Shown here piece after piece: positions 49,555 through 58,250 of a stretch of 64,000 bases of DNA. Both the position numbers and the translations under genes were made by a program. This DNA is from Kribbella capetownensis. GTDB lineage: Bacteria > Actinomycetota > Actinomycetes > Propionibacteriales > Kribbellaceae. Within the stretch, counting starts at the first letter, position 1. Every line of letters starts with the position of its first letter. The stretch lies in NCBI RefSeq assembly GCF_004331485.1, contig NZ_SJKD01000009.1, forward strand, positions 248,001 to 312,000. Reading direction: 5' to 3'. The notes under the pieces are model-generated. The model was not told where the DNA came from. It made no database searches and saw nothing but the letters and a program-made list of their open reading frames with translations.

Positions 49555-51549
49555 TCAGGCGACCTCGACGGGGAGCTCGACGTGCAGCGTCGTTCCCTCG
49601 CCGACCGGGCTGGTGATCGAGATCCGCCCGCCGAGCGCCTCGACCCGGTCGGTCAGTCCGATCAGGCCGGAGCCCCGGGCCGGATCGGCTCCGCCCACGC
49701 CGTCGTCGCGAATGCTCAGCTCGAGGACGTCGTCGTGGATCGCGACCTGGATCTCGACGAGCCTGGCGTCGGCGTACTTCGCCGTGTTCGTGAGCGCCTC
49801 CGAGACGACGTAGTACGCCGCAACCTCGACCCGCTCCGCGAGTCGTTCGCCGACGTTCACGTCCAGCTTCACCGGTACGGCCGAACGCCGTCCGAGCGCC
49901 CGCAGCGCGGGGTCGAGACCGCCCTCGGAGAGGATCGCCGGGTGGATGCCGCGGGAGAGTTCGCGGAGGTCGTTGAACACATCGTCCAGTCCGCTGCCGA
50001 TCTGAGTGAGCCGGGCCCGCAGCTCGGGTGTTGCGGCCGCCTCGACTCCCCGCAGTTCGAGGCCCAGTGAGACAAGCCGCTGCTGGGCTCCGTCGTGCAG
50101 ATCGCGCTCGAACCGGCGGCGGGCCAGGTCGGTGGTCTCGACGATCCGGGCGCGGGACGCCTCGAGGTCGGCGTGCGCCTTGAGGTTCGAGATCGCCGTC
50201 GCCAGCAGCTCGGTGAACTCGCCGATCTTGGACTCGGTGTCCGGTGGGAACGGCGCATCGCCCGTCGTCGACGCCGCGATCACGCCCCACAGGCGGCCCT
50301 GGACGATGACCGGACAGCCGACCGACGACCGGATCCCGAGCCCCTGCGCCTCTTGTGCGATCGCGCCCGAGGCGCCGGCGAAGCTGTCCACCCGCATCGG
50401 GCGTCTGGTCTGTCGTACCAGCGCCGCGATGCTCGGCCCCTGGAGCACGAAGCGAGTGCCGCTGGACAGTTGGTGGTCGACGTCCCGGCTCCACACGCCG
50501 ACCCCGGTCACCGTTCCATCCGTCTCGTAGCGCTCCAGCCGGGCCAGGTCCGCGCCAGAGAGAACCCCGACCTCACGGATGACCGTCTCGACGACCTCGG
50601 CCGAACGCCCACCACGAGCGACCAGCGTCGCGACCCGCCGCAGCGCGGCCTGTTCGTCCAGCAGCCGTTCGACCTGCCGTCGTGACTCCAGGTTGGCGAT
50701 CGCCGTGGCCGCGAGCTCGGTGAAGTCGATCAGCCGCGACTCCGTGTCCGGCGGCAGCGCATCGGCGACGGACCAGACGATCATCACTCCCCACAACTCG
50801 CCCGCGACGATGATCGGCGCTCCGACCACGGACTTGATCCCCAGCCCGCGGGTGACCTTCAGCCGGTGCTCGATGTCGTCGTAGTTGTCGATCCGGGCGA
50901 CGCGGCCGGTACGCCGTACATCGCCGGCCACGCTCCTGCCCTCGAGCCTGGTGCGCTCGTAGGGTGCGGGATGGTAGCCGGGCCTGCTCCAGGCAGTCAG
51001 GTTCACGATCTCCTCATCGCCCTCGTAGCGGATGATGCGGGTCGCGTCCACGGCGAGCAACGCGCCGACCTCCTCGGCCACAGCTGCCAGTAGCTTCTGC
51101 GCGGGCACCCCCTCGGCGACCCCTGTCGCCACCCGTCGCAAGGCCGCCTGCTCGTCGGCGAGCTCGGCTCGCGCCACCTCGGCGGTCTGGGCCTTACGAG
51201 TCGCGTGCGCGGCCAGCTCGCCGATCAGGACCGACACCGCCAGATAGACGAGCAGATCCACCAGGTTCGACCAGGTCGGGAACCCGAGCGGATGGGTCGG
51301 GGCCAGGTGGTACCAGTCGTAGGCGAGCATGCCGGCCATCGCGATCGGAACGGCGTACGCGATGCCGATCAACTTGGTCACCAGGACGACGGTGGTGACG
51401 AGCGGAACGGCCAGGATCACGATCAGCGCATCCGAGCTGATCCAGGCGGCGAGTACTGCCACCACGACGAACGTCCCGGCACCGGCAAGGAAGGCCAGGA
51501 CGATCTCCGCGACTCGAGGGACCTGTCGCGGGTGCGGCAGCGTACTCAT
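49555..51549 (-). CDS. Membrane GAF-domain sensor histidine kinase (NarL-type)
   Basis: A 664 aa histidine kinase. N-terminal DUF4118-like membrane domain with four helices (residues 15-125), two GAF domains (about 140-300 and 310-450), a HisKA_3 dimerisation helix with the phospho-His in RRRFERDLHDGAQQRLVSL, and a HATPase with a D-x-G-x-G-type DDGVGGADPARGSGL. GAF domains may sense heme, gas or small molecules; no haem ligand is certain. ATG at 51549 is leaderless (TAACCT at 51556-51561 on the minus strand, 6 bases before). No NarL-type response regulator is adjacent, so it is an orphan kinase. Confidence 0.9.
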   Translation of the reverse strand: MSTLPHPRQVPRVAEIVLAFLAGAGTFVVVAVLAAWISSDALIVILAVPLVTTVVLVTKLIGIAYAVPIAMAGMLAYDWYHLAPTHPLGFPTWSNLVDLLVYLAVSVLIGELAAHATRKAQTAEVARAELADEQAALRRVATGVAEGVPAQKLLAAVAEEVGALLAVDATRIIRYEGDEEIVNLTAWSRPGYHPAPYERTRLEGRSVAGDVRRTGRVARIDNYDDIEHRLKVTRGLGIKSVVGAPIIVAGELWGVMIVWSVADALPPDTESRLIDFTELAATAIANLESRRQVERLLDEQAALRRVATLVARGGRSAEVVETVIREVGVLSGADLARLERYETDGTVTGVGVWSRDVDHQLSSGTRFVLQGPSIAALVRQTRRPMRVDSFAGASGAIAQEAQGLGIRSSVGCPVIVQGRLWGVIAASTTGDAPFPPDTESKIGEFTELLATAISNLKAHADLEASRARIVETTDLARRRFERDLHDGAQQRLVSLGLELRGVEAAATPELRARLTQIGSGLDDVFNDLRELSRGIHPAILSEGGLDPALRALGRRSAVPVKLDVNVGERLAERVEVAAYYVVSEALTNTAKYADARLVEIQVAIHDDVLELSIRDDGVGGADPARGSGLIGLTDRVEALGGRISITSPVGEGTTLHVELPVEVA

Positions 51550-51616
51550 CCGATGAGGTTAGCCCCGGCGAACAGAGAGCAGACCCCGGGAAACCCCGGG
51601 GCAGACCACGGGTGTG

Positions 51617-52222
51617 TCAGCCGGCCCGCAACCCCATGATCGCGGGACGCTGGTGATCGGTGAGCCGGAAGCCGGTGCCGCGAACCGCGTCGATGGTGAC
51701 CGTGGTGCCCAACTCGTCGAGCTTGCGACGCAGCCGCTTCACCACTGAGTGGACGTCGGCGGTCCCCCGCAGGTCCCGGTTGCGCCACACCGCCTGGTGC
51801 AGGGCGTCGTACGTCCAGACACGCAGCGGTGCCGTCATCAGCCGGGTGAGCAGGTCGTGCTCGAGCTCGGTGAGCTGGACCTCGCGACCGCGCCACCGGG
51901 CGACCGAGCGGGACCGGTCGATCGTCAGTACGTCGGCATCGGGATCCTCGGCCGTCTTCGCAACGACCGCCTTGACCGCCTCGGGCTCGGGCGGCTCGGG
52001 GTGCTCGGGCGGGGCCGGCGGGGACTGCTGGGCGGGTGCCAGCAGTTTGCGCAGTTCCTCGAGGCTGGACACGAGGAGCAGCGGAGCGACGTCGTCGACG
52101 AGCTCGGCGAGCCGGACACGATCCTCTGGGGAGGCGGCGACCGCGATCAGCAGCGGAAACGATTCCCGGTCGGTCGTGGTCAGGTCGACGTCCTCGGGGC
52201 CGGGGACACGGGCGGTGACCAT
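51617..52222 (-). CDS. Orphan OmpR-type winged-helix regulator with degenerate receiver (A)
   Basis: A 201 aa protein. Residues 20-60 resemble the end of a receiver-like fold (LLIAVAASPEDRVRLAELVDD and LLLVSSLEELRKLL) without the phospho-Asp. A Pro/Glu-rich linker (about 65-90) leads to a Trans_reg_C winged helix (about 100-190; LTELEHDLLTRLMTAPLRVWTYDALHQAVW and VHSVVKRLRRKLDELGTTVTIDAVRGTGFRL). It is clearly related to the protein at 58251. It lies upstream of the kinase on the same strand but with an OmpR-type domain, so pairing with a NarL-type kinase is unlikely. Confidence 0.82.
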   Translation of the reverse strand: MVTARVPGPEDVDLTTTDRESFPLLIAVAASPEDRVRLAELVDDVAPLLLVSSLEELRKLLAPAQQSPPAPPEHPEPPEPEAVKAVVAKTAEDPDADVLTIDRSRSVARWRGREVQLTELEHDLLTRLMTAPLRVWTYDALHQAVWRNRDLRGTADVHSVVKRLRRKLDELGTTVTIDAVRGTGFRLTDHQRPAIMGLRAG

Positions 52223-52304
52223 CTGATCACGATGTCAACCTCTGCCTCGGATCGTCAACGGACTGCCAATCTTTGACCAGGTTGCTTCGATTCAGGGCGA
52301 CGGC

Positions 52305-52516
52305 TAGTCACATCTTGCTCACCATGTGTGCTTGTTCCCCCTCTGATCTGACACATAGGGTCCTCGTCAGGCTCGCGGCGTCACATGTCGCGACCTGGGG
52401 GGCACGGAGCGTTCGCCACGGGACTCGAAATCCGCCCACGCGAGGACCCTTGCACCTCTGCACCAAATGACTCGGGGGAGTCGACTCGGGGTCGTTTCAA
52501 GTGAGGGGCTGCAGAG
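52305..52516 (+). promoter_or_regulatory. Long structured leader of the subtilase gene
   Basis: Perfect 10-base inverted repeats AGGGTCCTCG (52357-52366) and CGAGGACCCT (52441-52450) enclose 74 bases that contain a second hairpin, CAGG(c)TCGCG with CGCGACCTG. Downstream CTCTGCA (52456-52462) is complementary to TGCAGAG (52510-52516), which touches the ATG. Possible promoters are TTGCTT-N17-TAGTCA (52282-52310), giving a full structured leader, and TTGTTC-N18-TAGGGT (52332-52361), which would start inside it. No known riboswitch was recognised. Confidence 0.4.
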
Positions 52517-55500
52517 ATGTCAGACATGAGACGAAGGGGGCTCGCCAGAACTTTGGTGGGCGCCCTGGCGACGGTAGCCGTCGTCGCGACCGGGCTGGCA
52601 GGCGCCGGCCAGGCGCAGGCGTCACCGCCCACCAAGCCCGAGGCCACTCCGGCGAGCAAGATCAAGCCGGAGCTGATGGCCCAACTGGACGGCAAGGACG
52701 CCAAGGAGGCGTCCGACTACTGGGTCCGGTTCGCCGCCAAGGCCGACCTGACCGCCGCCGGCAAGATCACCAACTGGAACGAGCGCGGCACCGCCGTCGC
52801 CGCAGCGCTGCGCAAGACCGCCGCGCAGAGCCAGGCGAAGATCCGCGCCGAGCTGGACGCGCAGCACGTCAAGTACCAGGCCTTCTGGGGCACGAACGCG
52901 ATCCGGATCAACAGCGGATCGCTCGCCCTGGCCCAGAACCTGGCCACCCACGCCGAGGTCGAGGGGCTGTACGCCCCGATGAAGATCGAGGTGCCCAAGG
53001 TCACCCAGGGCACGACCGAGCACGAGATCAACGCGGTCGAGTGGGGCATCGCCAACATCAACGCCGACGACGTCTGGTCGCAGTTCGGCGACAAGGGCGA
53101 AGGCATCACCATCGCCAGCATCGACACCGGGGTCCAGTACGACCACCCGGCGCTGGTCAAGCAGTACCGCGGCAACAACGGCGACGGCACGTTCGACCAC
53201 AACTACAACTGGTTCGACGCGGCCGGCACCTGCGGCAACGCACCGTGCGACGGCAACGGTCACGGCACCCACACGATGGGCACCATGGCCGGTGACGACG
53301 GCGCCGGCAACCAGATCGGCGTCGCGCCGGGAGTCAAGTGGATCGCCGCGAACGGCTGCTGCCCGACCGACGACGCACTGATCGCCTCGGGTCAGTGGAT
53401 GCTCGAGCCGACCGACCTGGCCGGGAACAACCCGGACGCGAGCAAGCGGCCGGACATCATCAACAACTCCTGGGGCTCGCAGCTGCCGTCGAACGACCCG
53501 TTCATGGAGGACATCACCCTCAACTGGGCGGCATCGGGCATCTTCGGTGCGTTCGCCAACGGCAACAGCGGTGAGCTCGGCTGCAACAGCAGCGGGTCGC
53601 CGGGCAGCCTGACCAGCAACTACTCGGCGGGCGCCTACGACATCAACAACAACATCGCGTCGTTCTCCGGCCGCGGTGTCGGCCAGGACGGCACGATCAA
53701 GCCGAACATCTCGGCCCCCGGCGTCAACGTCCGGTCCAGCCTCCCCGGCAACACCTACGGCGCCTTCAACGGCACGTCGATGGCCACCCCACACCTCGCG
53801 GGCACTGTCGCGTTGCTGTGGGCCGCCTCGCCGGCCCTGAAGGGTCACGTCGACGCCACCCGCACGCTGCTGAACCAGACCGCGATCGACACGCCGAACA
53901 GCCAGTGCGGCGGAACCGACGCCAACAACAACGTGTTCGGCCAGGGCCGTCTGGACGCACTCGCCCTGCTGAACGCCGCGCCGATCGGCGACACCGGCAC
54001 CCTGTCCGGCACGGTCACCGCCGCCACCGGTGGTGCCCCGCTCGCCGGCGCCAGCGTGACGGTGAAGCAGGCCGGCCAGCCCGACCGCGTGCTGACCACC
54101 ACCAGCACCGGCGCGTTCTCGTCCGTCCTTCCGGCCGGGAGCTACGACCTGACCGCGGCATCGTTCGGGTACCAGACCCAGACCGCCACGGTCGCCATCA
54201 CCACCGGGAACACCAGCACCCAGAACTTCGCTCTGGTGAGCTCGCCGCAGGTGAACGTCGGCGGCAGCATCACCGACGGCTCCGGCCACGGCTGGCCGCT
54301 GTACGCGAAGGTCAGCGTCGAGGGTCCGGGTGGCGTGTTCGACTACACCACCCCGACCAACGGCCGCTTCAGCCTGAAGGTTCCGGCCGGCGCGTCGTAC
54401 TCGCTCAAGGTGGAGTCGCAGTTCCCGGGCTACCAGACGGTCAGCGAGCCGATCACGGTCGGCTCCGGCAACCTGACCAAGAACATCGCTGTCCCGGTCC
54501 GTGCCGACGCCTGCACCACGGCGCCGGGCTACCGGTACGGCTCCGACGGCACCTACCAGACGTTCGACTCCGGTAGCACCCCGAGCGGCTGGTCCGTCGT
54601 CGACAACAAGGGCAACGGGCAGGTCTGGCAGTTCAACGACCCGGGTGCCCGTGGCAACCTGGCCGGCGGTACCGGCGGTACCGCGATCATCGACAGCGAC
54701 AAGTACGGTCCGGGCGGTTCGCAGGACACCTCGCTGGTCAGCCCGGTCGTGGACCTGACCGCGGTCACCGCTCCGGTGATCCGGTTCAACCAGGACCTCA
54801 ACTGGCTCGGCGGCGAGAAGGCCGACGTGGACCTGTCGATCGACGGCGGTGCCACCTGGGCCAACGTACTGACCCAGGCCGCCGACATCCGTGGGCTCAA
54901 GGACATCGCGATCCCGCAGGCGGCCGGCAAGTCCGCTGTGCAGGTCCGCTTCCACTACTACGACGCGCAGTACGAGTGGTGGTGGCAGGTCGACAACGTG
55001 CTGATCGGCAGCCAGGTCACCTGTGAGCCTGCTGGTGGCGGCATCGTCGTCGGCAACGTCAAGGACGCCAACACGAACGGTTTCGTGAACGGTGCGGTCG
55101 TCACCCGTGACGGCAACCCGGCCGAGACCGCGACCACCGTGGCGACGCCCGAGGACACCGGTCTGAACGACGGCTTCTACTGGCTGTACTCCTCGGAGTC
55201 CGGCGACCAGGGCTTCACCGCCAAGGCCGGCAACTACGTCACGGCGCAGCAGACCGTGGGCGTCGAGGCCGACTGGGTCACCGCGGCCGACTACTCGCTG
55301 GCCGCGGGCCGGCTGAGCGTCACCCCGGGGAGCATCTCGGGCAACCTGAAGCTGCCGTCGGGCAAGGTGACCAAGTCGTTCACCGTCACCAACACCGGCG
55401 GTGCCGACGCCGACGTCAAGTTCGGCGAGCGGGACAACGGCTTCGTGCTGCAGAACGCGAACGGCTCCACCACCAGCAAGACGCAGGTGCTCACCGGCAC

Positions 55501-56929
55501 CGGCGCCCCGCTGCAGCGACTGCAGGTGCCGACCTCGTTCGGCAAGGTGATGTCGGGCAAGACGGCCGTCAAGACCGCGGCCGCGAACCCGTTGGCCGCA
55601 CCGTGGGCCGACATCGCCGACTACCCGGCGACCGTGATGGACAACCGGGTGGTCAACCTGGACGGCAAGATCTACTCGATTGCCGGTGGCAACGGTAGCG
55701 TCTCGTCCGCGAACAGCTACGTGTACGACCCGGCGACGCTGGCGTGGACCGCCATCGCTCCGCTGCCGGCTGCTCGCAACGCCATCACCGTCGGTGTCGT
55801 GGGTGGCAAGATCATTGCCAGCTCCGGCTGGGCCGACGCCGGTCCGGACCCGGCGACCTGGGCGTACGACCCGGCCGCCAACGCCTGGAGCGCGCTCGCC
55901 GCGAACCCGGCACCGCGGGCCGCGGCAGGTCAGGCGGTTCTCGACGGCAAGCTGTACGCCGTCGGCGGCTGCACGACCTCGGGCTGTCTCCCGATGAGCA
56001 ACACGGTGGTCCGCTACGACGCGGCCGCCAACAGCTGGGAGACGCTGGCGAACTACCCGCAGTCGGTCGCGTTCGCATCCTGCGGCGCCATCGACGGCAA
56101 GCTGTACTGCGCCGGCGGTAACGACGGCGTGAACTCGCTGAAGTCGGCCTACGTCTACGACCCGGGTGCGAACTCGTGGACCCCGATCCCGGACGCTCCG
56201 GCCGACCACTGGGCGGCGTCGTACGCCGTCGCCAGCGGCAAGCTGCTGGTCGTCGGCGGTGTCCAGGCCGGTGCCGTCACCAACGCCGGGTTCGCCTACG
56301 ACCCGGCGGCCGACAGCTGGTCCGCCCTGCCGAACTCCAACCTGCCGCGGTACCGCGGTGGCGCGGCGTGCGGCTTCTACAAGATCGGTGGCTCGTCCGG
56401 TGGCTTCACCGCCACGGTGGACAGCGAGGCCCTGCCGGGTCTCGAGGGCTGCTCGGAGTCGTCGGCGGACGTGAGCTGGATGTCCATCGACAAGACCGAG
56501 TCGACGCTGGCTCCCGGCCAGTCGACCACCGTCAAGGTCACGCTCAACGCGAACGTCGACCAGCCCGGCAAGTACAGCGGACAGGTCACGATCGGCGAGA
56601 ACACCCCCTACTCCGTTCCCGCGGTGGACGTGACGATGAACGTCACCCCGCCGAACACCTGGAGCAAGTTGCAGGGCACCGTCACGGGCGTCAGCTCGTC
56701 CGGCGCCGGCGCGCCGCTCCCGGGGGCGATCGTGGAGGTGGACTCGTGGGCGCAGTCCTACACCTTCATCACCGACAAGGACGGCAACTACGCCTACTGG
56801 CTGGACCGTCGCAACAACCCGCTCACCCTGATCGCCGCGAAGGACGGCTACAAGCCCCAGACCCGGACCACCCGGCTCGTCGCCGGTGAACCGGTCACCG
56901 AGGACTTCGCGCTGAAGTCCATCAAGTAG
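52517..56929 (+). CDS. Secreted multi-domain subtilisin-like serine protease with Kelch-like repeats
   Basis: A 1470 aa secreted protease. Signal peptide about 1-35 (TLVGALATVAVVATGLAGAGQ, cleavage near QAQA). An inhibitor-like segment follows, then the S8 domain with Asp203 (IASIDTGVQYD), His249 (NGHGTHTMGTMAG) and Ser421 (FNGTSMATPHLAG). C-terminal to it are CarboxypepD_reg-like beta repeats (TLSGTVTAATGGAPLAGASV), a jelly-roll type domain, Kelch-like blades (about 1040-1310; YVYDPATLAWTAIAPLPAA), a BACON-like Ig strand set and a last CarboxypepD_reg repeat ending KSIK. No LPxTG or membrane anchor is seen, so it is released. It is divergent from the orphan regulator at 51617. Confidence 0.9.
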   Translation: MSDMRRRGLARTLVGALATVAVVATGLAGAGQAQASPPTKPEATPASKIKPELMAQLDGKDAKEASDYWVRFAAKADLTAAGKITNWNERGTAVAAALRKTAAQSQAKIRAELDAQHVKYQAFWGTNAIRINSGSLALAQNLATHAEVEGLYAPMKIEVPKVTQGTTEHEINAVEWGIANINADDVWSQFGDKGEGITIASIDTGVQYDHPALVKQYRGNNGDGTFDHNYNWFDAAGTCGNAPCDGNGHGTHTMGTMAGDDGAGNQIGVAPGVKWIAANGCCPTDDALIASGQWMLEPTDLAGNNPDASKRPDIINNSWGSQLPSNDPFMEDITLNWAASGIFGAFANGNSGELGCNSSGSPGSLTSNYSAGAYDINNNIASFSGRGVGQDGTIKPNISAPGVNVRSSLPGNTYGAFNGTSMATPHLAGTVALLWAASPALKGHVDATRTLLNQTAIDTPNSQCGGTDANNNVFGQGRLDALALLNAAPIGDTGTLSGTVTAATGGAPLAGASVTVKQAGQPDRVLTTTSTGAFSSVLPAGSYDLTAASFGYQTQTATVAITTGNTSTQNFALVSSPQVNVGGSITDGSGHGWPLYAKVSVEGPGGVFDYTTPTNGRFSLKVPAGASYSLKVESQFPGYQTVSEPITVGSGNLTKNIAVPVRADACTTAPGYRYGSDGTYQTFDSGSTPSGWSVVDNKGNGQVWQFNDPGARGNLAGGTGGTAIIDSDKYGPGGSQDTSLVSPVVDLTAVTAPVIRFNQDLNWLGGEKADVDLSIDGGATWANVLTQAADIRGLKDIAIPQAAGKSAVQVRFHYYDAQYEWWWQVDNVLIGSQVTCEPAGGGIVVGNVKDANTNGFVNGAVVTRDGNPAETATTVATPEDTGLNDGFYWLYSSESGDQGFTAKAGNYVTAQQTVGVEADWVTAADYSLAAGRLSVTPGSISGNLKLPSGKVTKSFTVTNTGGADADVKFGERDNGFVLQNANGSTTSKTQVLTGTGAPLQRLQVPTSFGKVMSGKTAVKTAAANPLAAPWADIADYPATVMDNRVVNLDGKIYSIAGGNGSVSSANSYVYDPATLAWTAIAPLPAARNAITVGVVGGKIIASSGWADAGPDPATWAYDPAANAWSALAANPAPRAAAGQAVLDGKLYAVGGCTTSGCLPMSNTVVRYDAAANSWETLANYPQSVAFASCGAIDGKLYCAGGNDGVNSLKSAYVYDPGANSWTPIPDAPADHWAASYAVASGKLLVVGGVQAGAVTNAGFAYDPAADSWSALPNSNLPRYRGGAACGFYKIGGSSGGFTATVDSEALPGLEGCSESSADVSWMSIDKTESTLAPGQSTTVKVTLNANVDQPGKYSGQVTIGENTPYSVPAVDVTMNVTPPNTWSKLQGTVTGVSSSGAGAPLPGAIVEVDSWAQSYTFITDKDGNYAYWLDRRNNPLTLIAAKDGYKPQTRTTRLVAGEPVTEDFALKSIK

Positions 56930-56946
56930 CTGAAATCCATCAAGTA
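56911..56946 (+). repeat. 18-bp tandem duplication across the subtilase stop
   Basis: The 18-base unit from 56911 is repeated from 56929 with one change (GCTGAAG/A-TCCATCAAGTA). The first copy encodes the last residues and ends in the stop; the second is untranslated and holds a second TAG. Confidence 0.7.
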
Positions 56947-56975
56947 GCAGTGAAGTAGCAGTCACGCAGTCAGGG

Positions 56976-57008
56976 CCGGCCCCACTCGGATCTTCCGGGT
57001 GGGGCCGG
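56976..57008. terminator. Bidirectional terminator between subtilase and Nudix genes
   Basis: CCGGCCCCAC at 56976-56985 pairs with GTGGGGCCGG at 56999-57008, a 10-bp stem and a 13-base loop, 47 bases after the subtilase stop; 8 bases beyond it lies the Nudix stop of the opposite strand. Confidence 0.65.
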
Positions 57009-57015
57009 TCCCGTT

Positions 57016-57408
57016 TCACAACCGCGGGAAGATCTTTCCGAAGAACTCCCGGTCGCCCGCGAAGATCGGCTCCAACGCAAGGAACTGTGCGGGAGTGACC
57101 CAGCGGGTCTCGCTCACCTCACGCGGATCCGCCGTCACCTCGCCGGGTGACGCCGCCGCGGTCCACCAGTGGAGAAGGTAGTCGCCTCGGGCGGTGGCCG
57201 ATTCCCAGACCTTGGCGAGTGGGGTGACCGCCAGGCCGATCTCCTCCTGGACCTCGCGGACGAGGGCCTCCTGCTGGCTCTCGCCGGGTTCGAGGGTTCC
57301 GCTGAGAGGCGCCCAGTAACCGGGCATGCAGGCCCCCGGGCCGCGGCGGATGACGAGTACCTGGTCGGCTTGTCGCAGTACGGCGACTATCGCTTCGTGC
57401 TGAGGCAT
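57016..57408 (-). CDS. Nudix hydrolase
   Basis: A 130 aa nucleoside-diphosphate-X hydrolase. The Nudix box is complete (GTLEPGESQQEALVREVQEE then IGL). Preceding YWAPLSG and following VTPLAKVWES fit the fold. Its start lies 22 bases inside the end of the Sul-like dihydropteroate synthase, so it is coupled to it. A role in folate precursor processing (a dihydroneopterin triphosphate pyrophosphatase is a Nudix enzyme in some bacteria) is an inference from this pairing only; general nucleotide clean-up is the alternative. Confidence 0.85.
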   Translation of the reverse strand: MPQHEAIVAVLRQADQVLVIRRGPGACMPGYWAPLSGTLEPGESQQEALVREVQEEIGLAVTPLAKVWESATARGDYLLHWWTAAASPGEVTADPREVSETRWVTPAQFLALEPIFAGDREFFGKIFPRL

Positions 57409-58226
57409 TCGGCGCCATTCGTCAGAGTGGTGTGGACGATGAGTGCGGTGGAGAGTGCGGCCGGGTCGTGAGTGCGGATGTAGTCCGCGCCTTGGGTGGT
57501 GGCGTGGAGTTCGGCGGCGAGCGTGGCGGGGCCGATGTCGGACAGCGCCGTGTTCGTGAGCGTGCGCAGGAAGGACTTGCGGGACGGGGAGACGAGGACC
57601 GGTAGGTCGTAGCGGCTCTTGAGGCGGCTGAGGTTGGCCAGGACGGTGAGCGACGGTTCCGGAGTACTGCCCAGGAAGTAGCCGAGGCCGGGGTCCAGGA
57701 TCAGGCGGTCGCGGGCGAGGCCGGCTGATTCGAGGGCCGTGACGCGGGCGTCGAAGAATTGCTCGATGGCCGGCCAGATCGTCTGTGGTTCGGTCCGGAC
57801 CTTGGTGGCCGGCCCGAGGCGCTGGACCGAGTGCATCACCACCAACTGACACGTCATCGCGGCCAGTTCGTCGTACCTACTTGGGTCCGGGAAGCCTTGG
57901 ATGTCGTTCAGGTACGTCGCTCCGTGCTCGGCGGCGTACCGCTGCGTGGCCGGATGGTAGGAGTCGACGGCCAGCGGTAGATCCGCCAGTGCGTCCAGCA
58001 CCGGAGCCAGCCGGGCGATCTCCTGCTCGGGCGTCACCTTGGCGGCATCCGGATGGCTGGACGCCGGGCCGAGTTCGATGATGTCGGCGCCGCCGGCGTG
58101 CAACCGGTGCGCATGGGAGATCGCGTTGTCGGCCGCAAGGTAGCGACCGCCGTCGGAGAACGAGTCCTCGGTGATGTTGACGATGCCGACCAGGCGGGGC
58201 TGACCGTCGTACCCGGGCTGGAGCAT
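57387..58226 (-). CDS. Dihydropteroate synthase, Sul-type
   Basis: Joins pABA to dihydropterin pyrophosphate; the target of sulfonamides. The 279 aa sequence has GIVNITEDSFSDGGRYLA, IELGPASSHPDAA, AVDSYHPATQRYA, YLNDIQGFPDP, LVVMHSVQR, DRLILDPGLGYFLG, SPSRKSFLR and GADYIRTHDP. From memory these match the sulfonamide-insensitive Sul1/Sul2 enzymes (DSFSDGGRYLA, LGPASSNPDAA, YLNDIQGFPDP, MHSVQ, SRKSFLR, IRTHEP) better than ordinary FolP. No integron, IS or plasmid genes lie nearby, so it appears chromosomal. The normal folP with folB/folK should lie elsewhere. The start has no clear ribosome site; the orphan regulator ends 24 bases upstream. Confidence 0.88.
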   Translation of the reverse strand: MLQPGYDGQPRLVGIVNITEDSFSDGGRYLAADNAISHAHRLHAGGADIIELGPASSHPDAAKVTPEQEIARLAPVLDALADLPLAVDSYHPATQRYAAEHGATYLNDIQGFPDPSRYDELAAMTCQLVVMHSVQRLGPATKVRTEPQTIWPAIEQFFDARVTALESAGLARDRLILDPGLGYFLGSTPEPSLTVLANLSRLKSRYDLPVLVSPSRKSFLRTLTNTALSDIGPATLAAELHATTQGADYIRTHDPAALSTALIVHTTLTNGAECLSTKR

Positions 58227-58250
58227 GGTGAGGCTGAACGCTACCTCAGG

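Noticed and set aside
52357-52450. Known riboswitch (ydaO, cobalamin, SAM) in the subtilase leader
   Set aside because: The paired arms exist but signature loops of these classes (for example GGGGUGAAU for ydaO) are missing.
52622-57019. A 1465-codon open frame antisense to the subtilase gene
   Set aside because: Composition is Arg/Val/Gly/Asp-rich without a fold or ribosome site; it is the mirror of GC-biased third positions. The sense frame has an intact signal peptide and protease triad.
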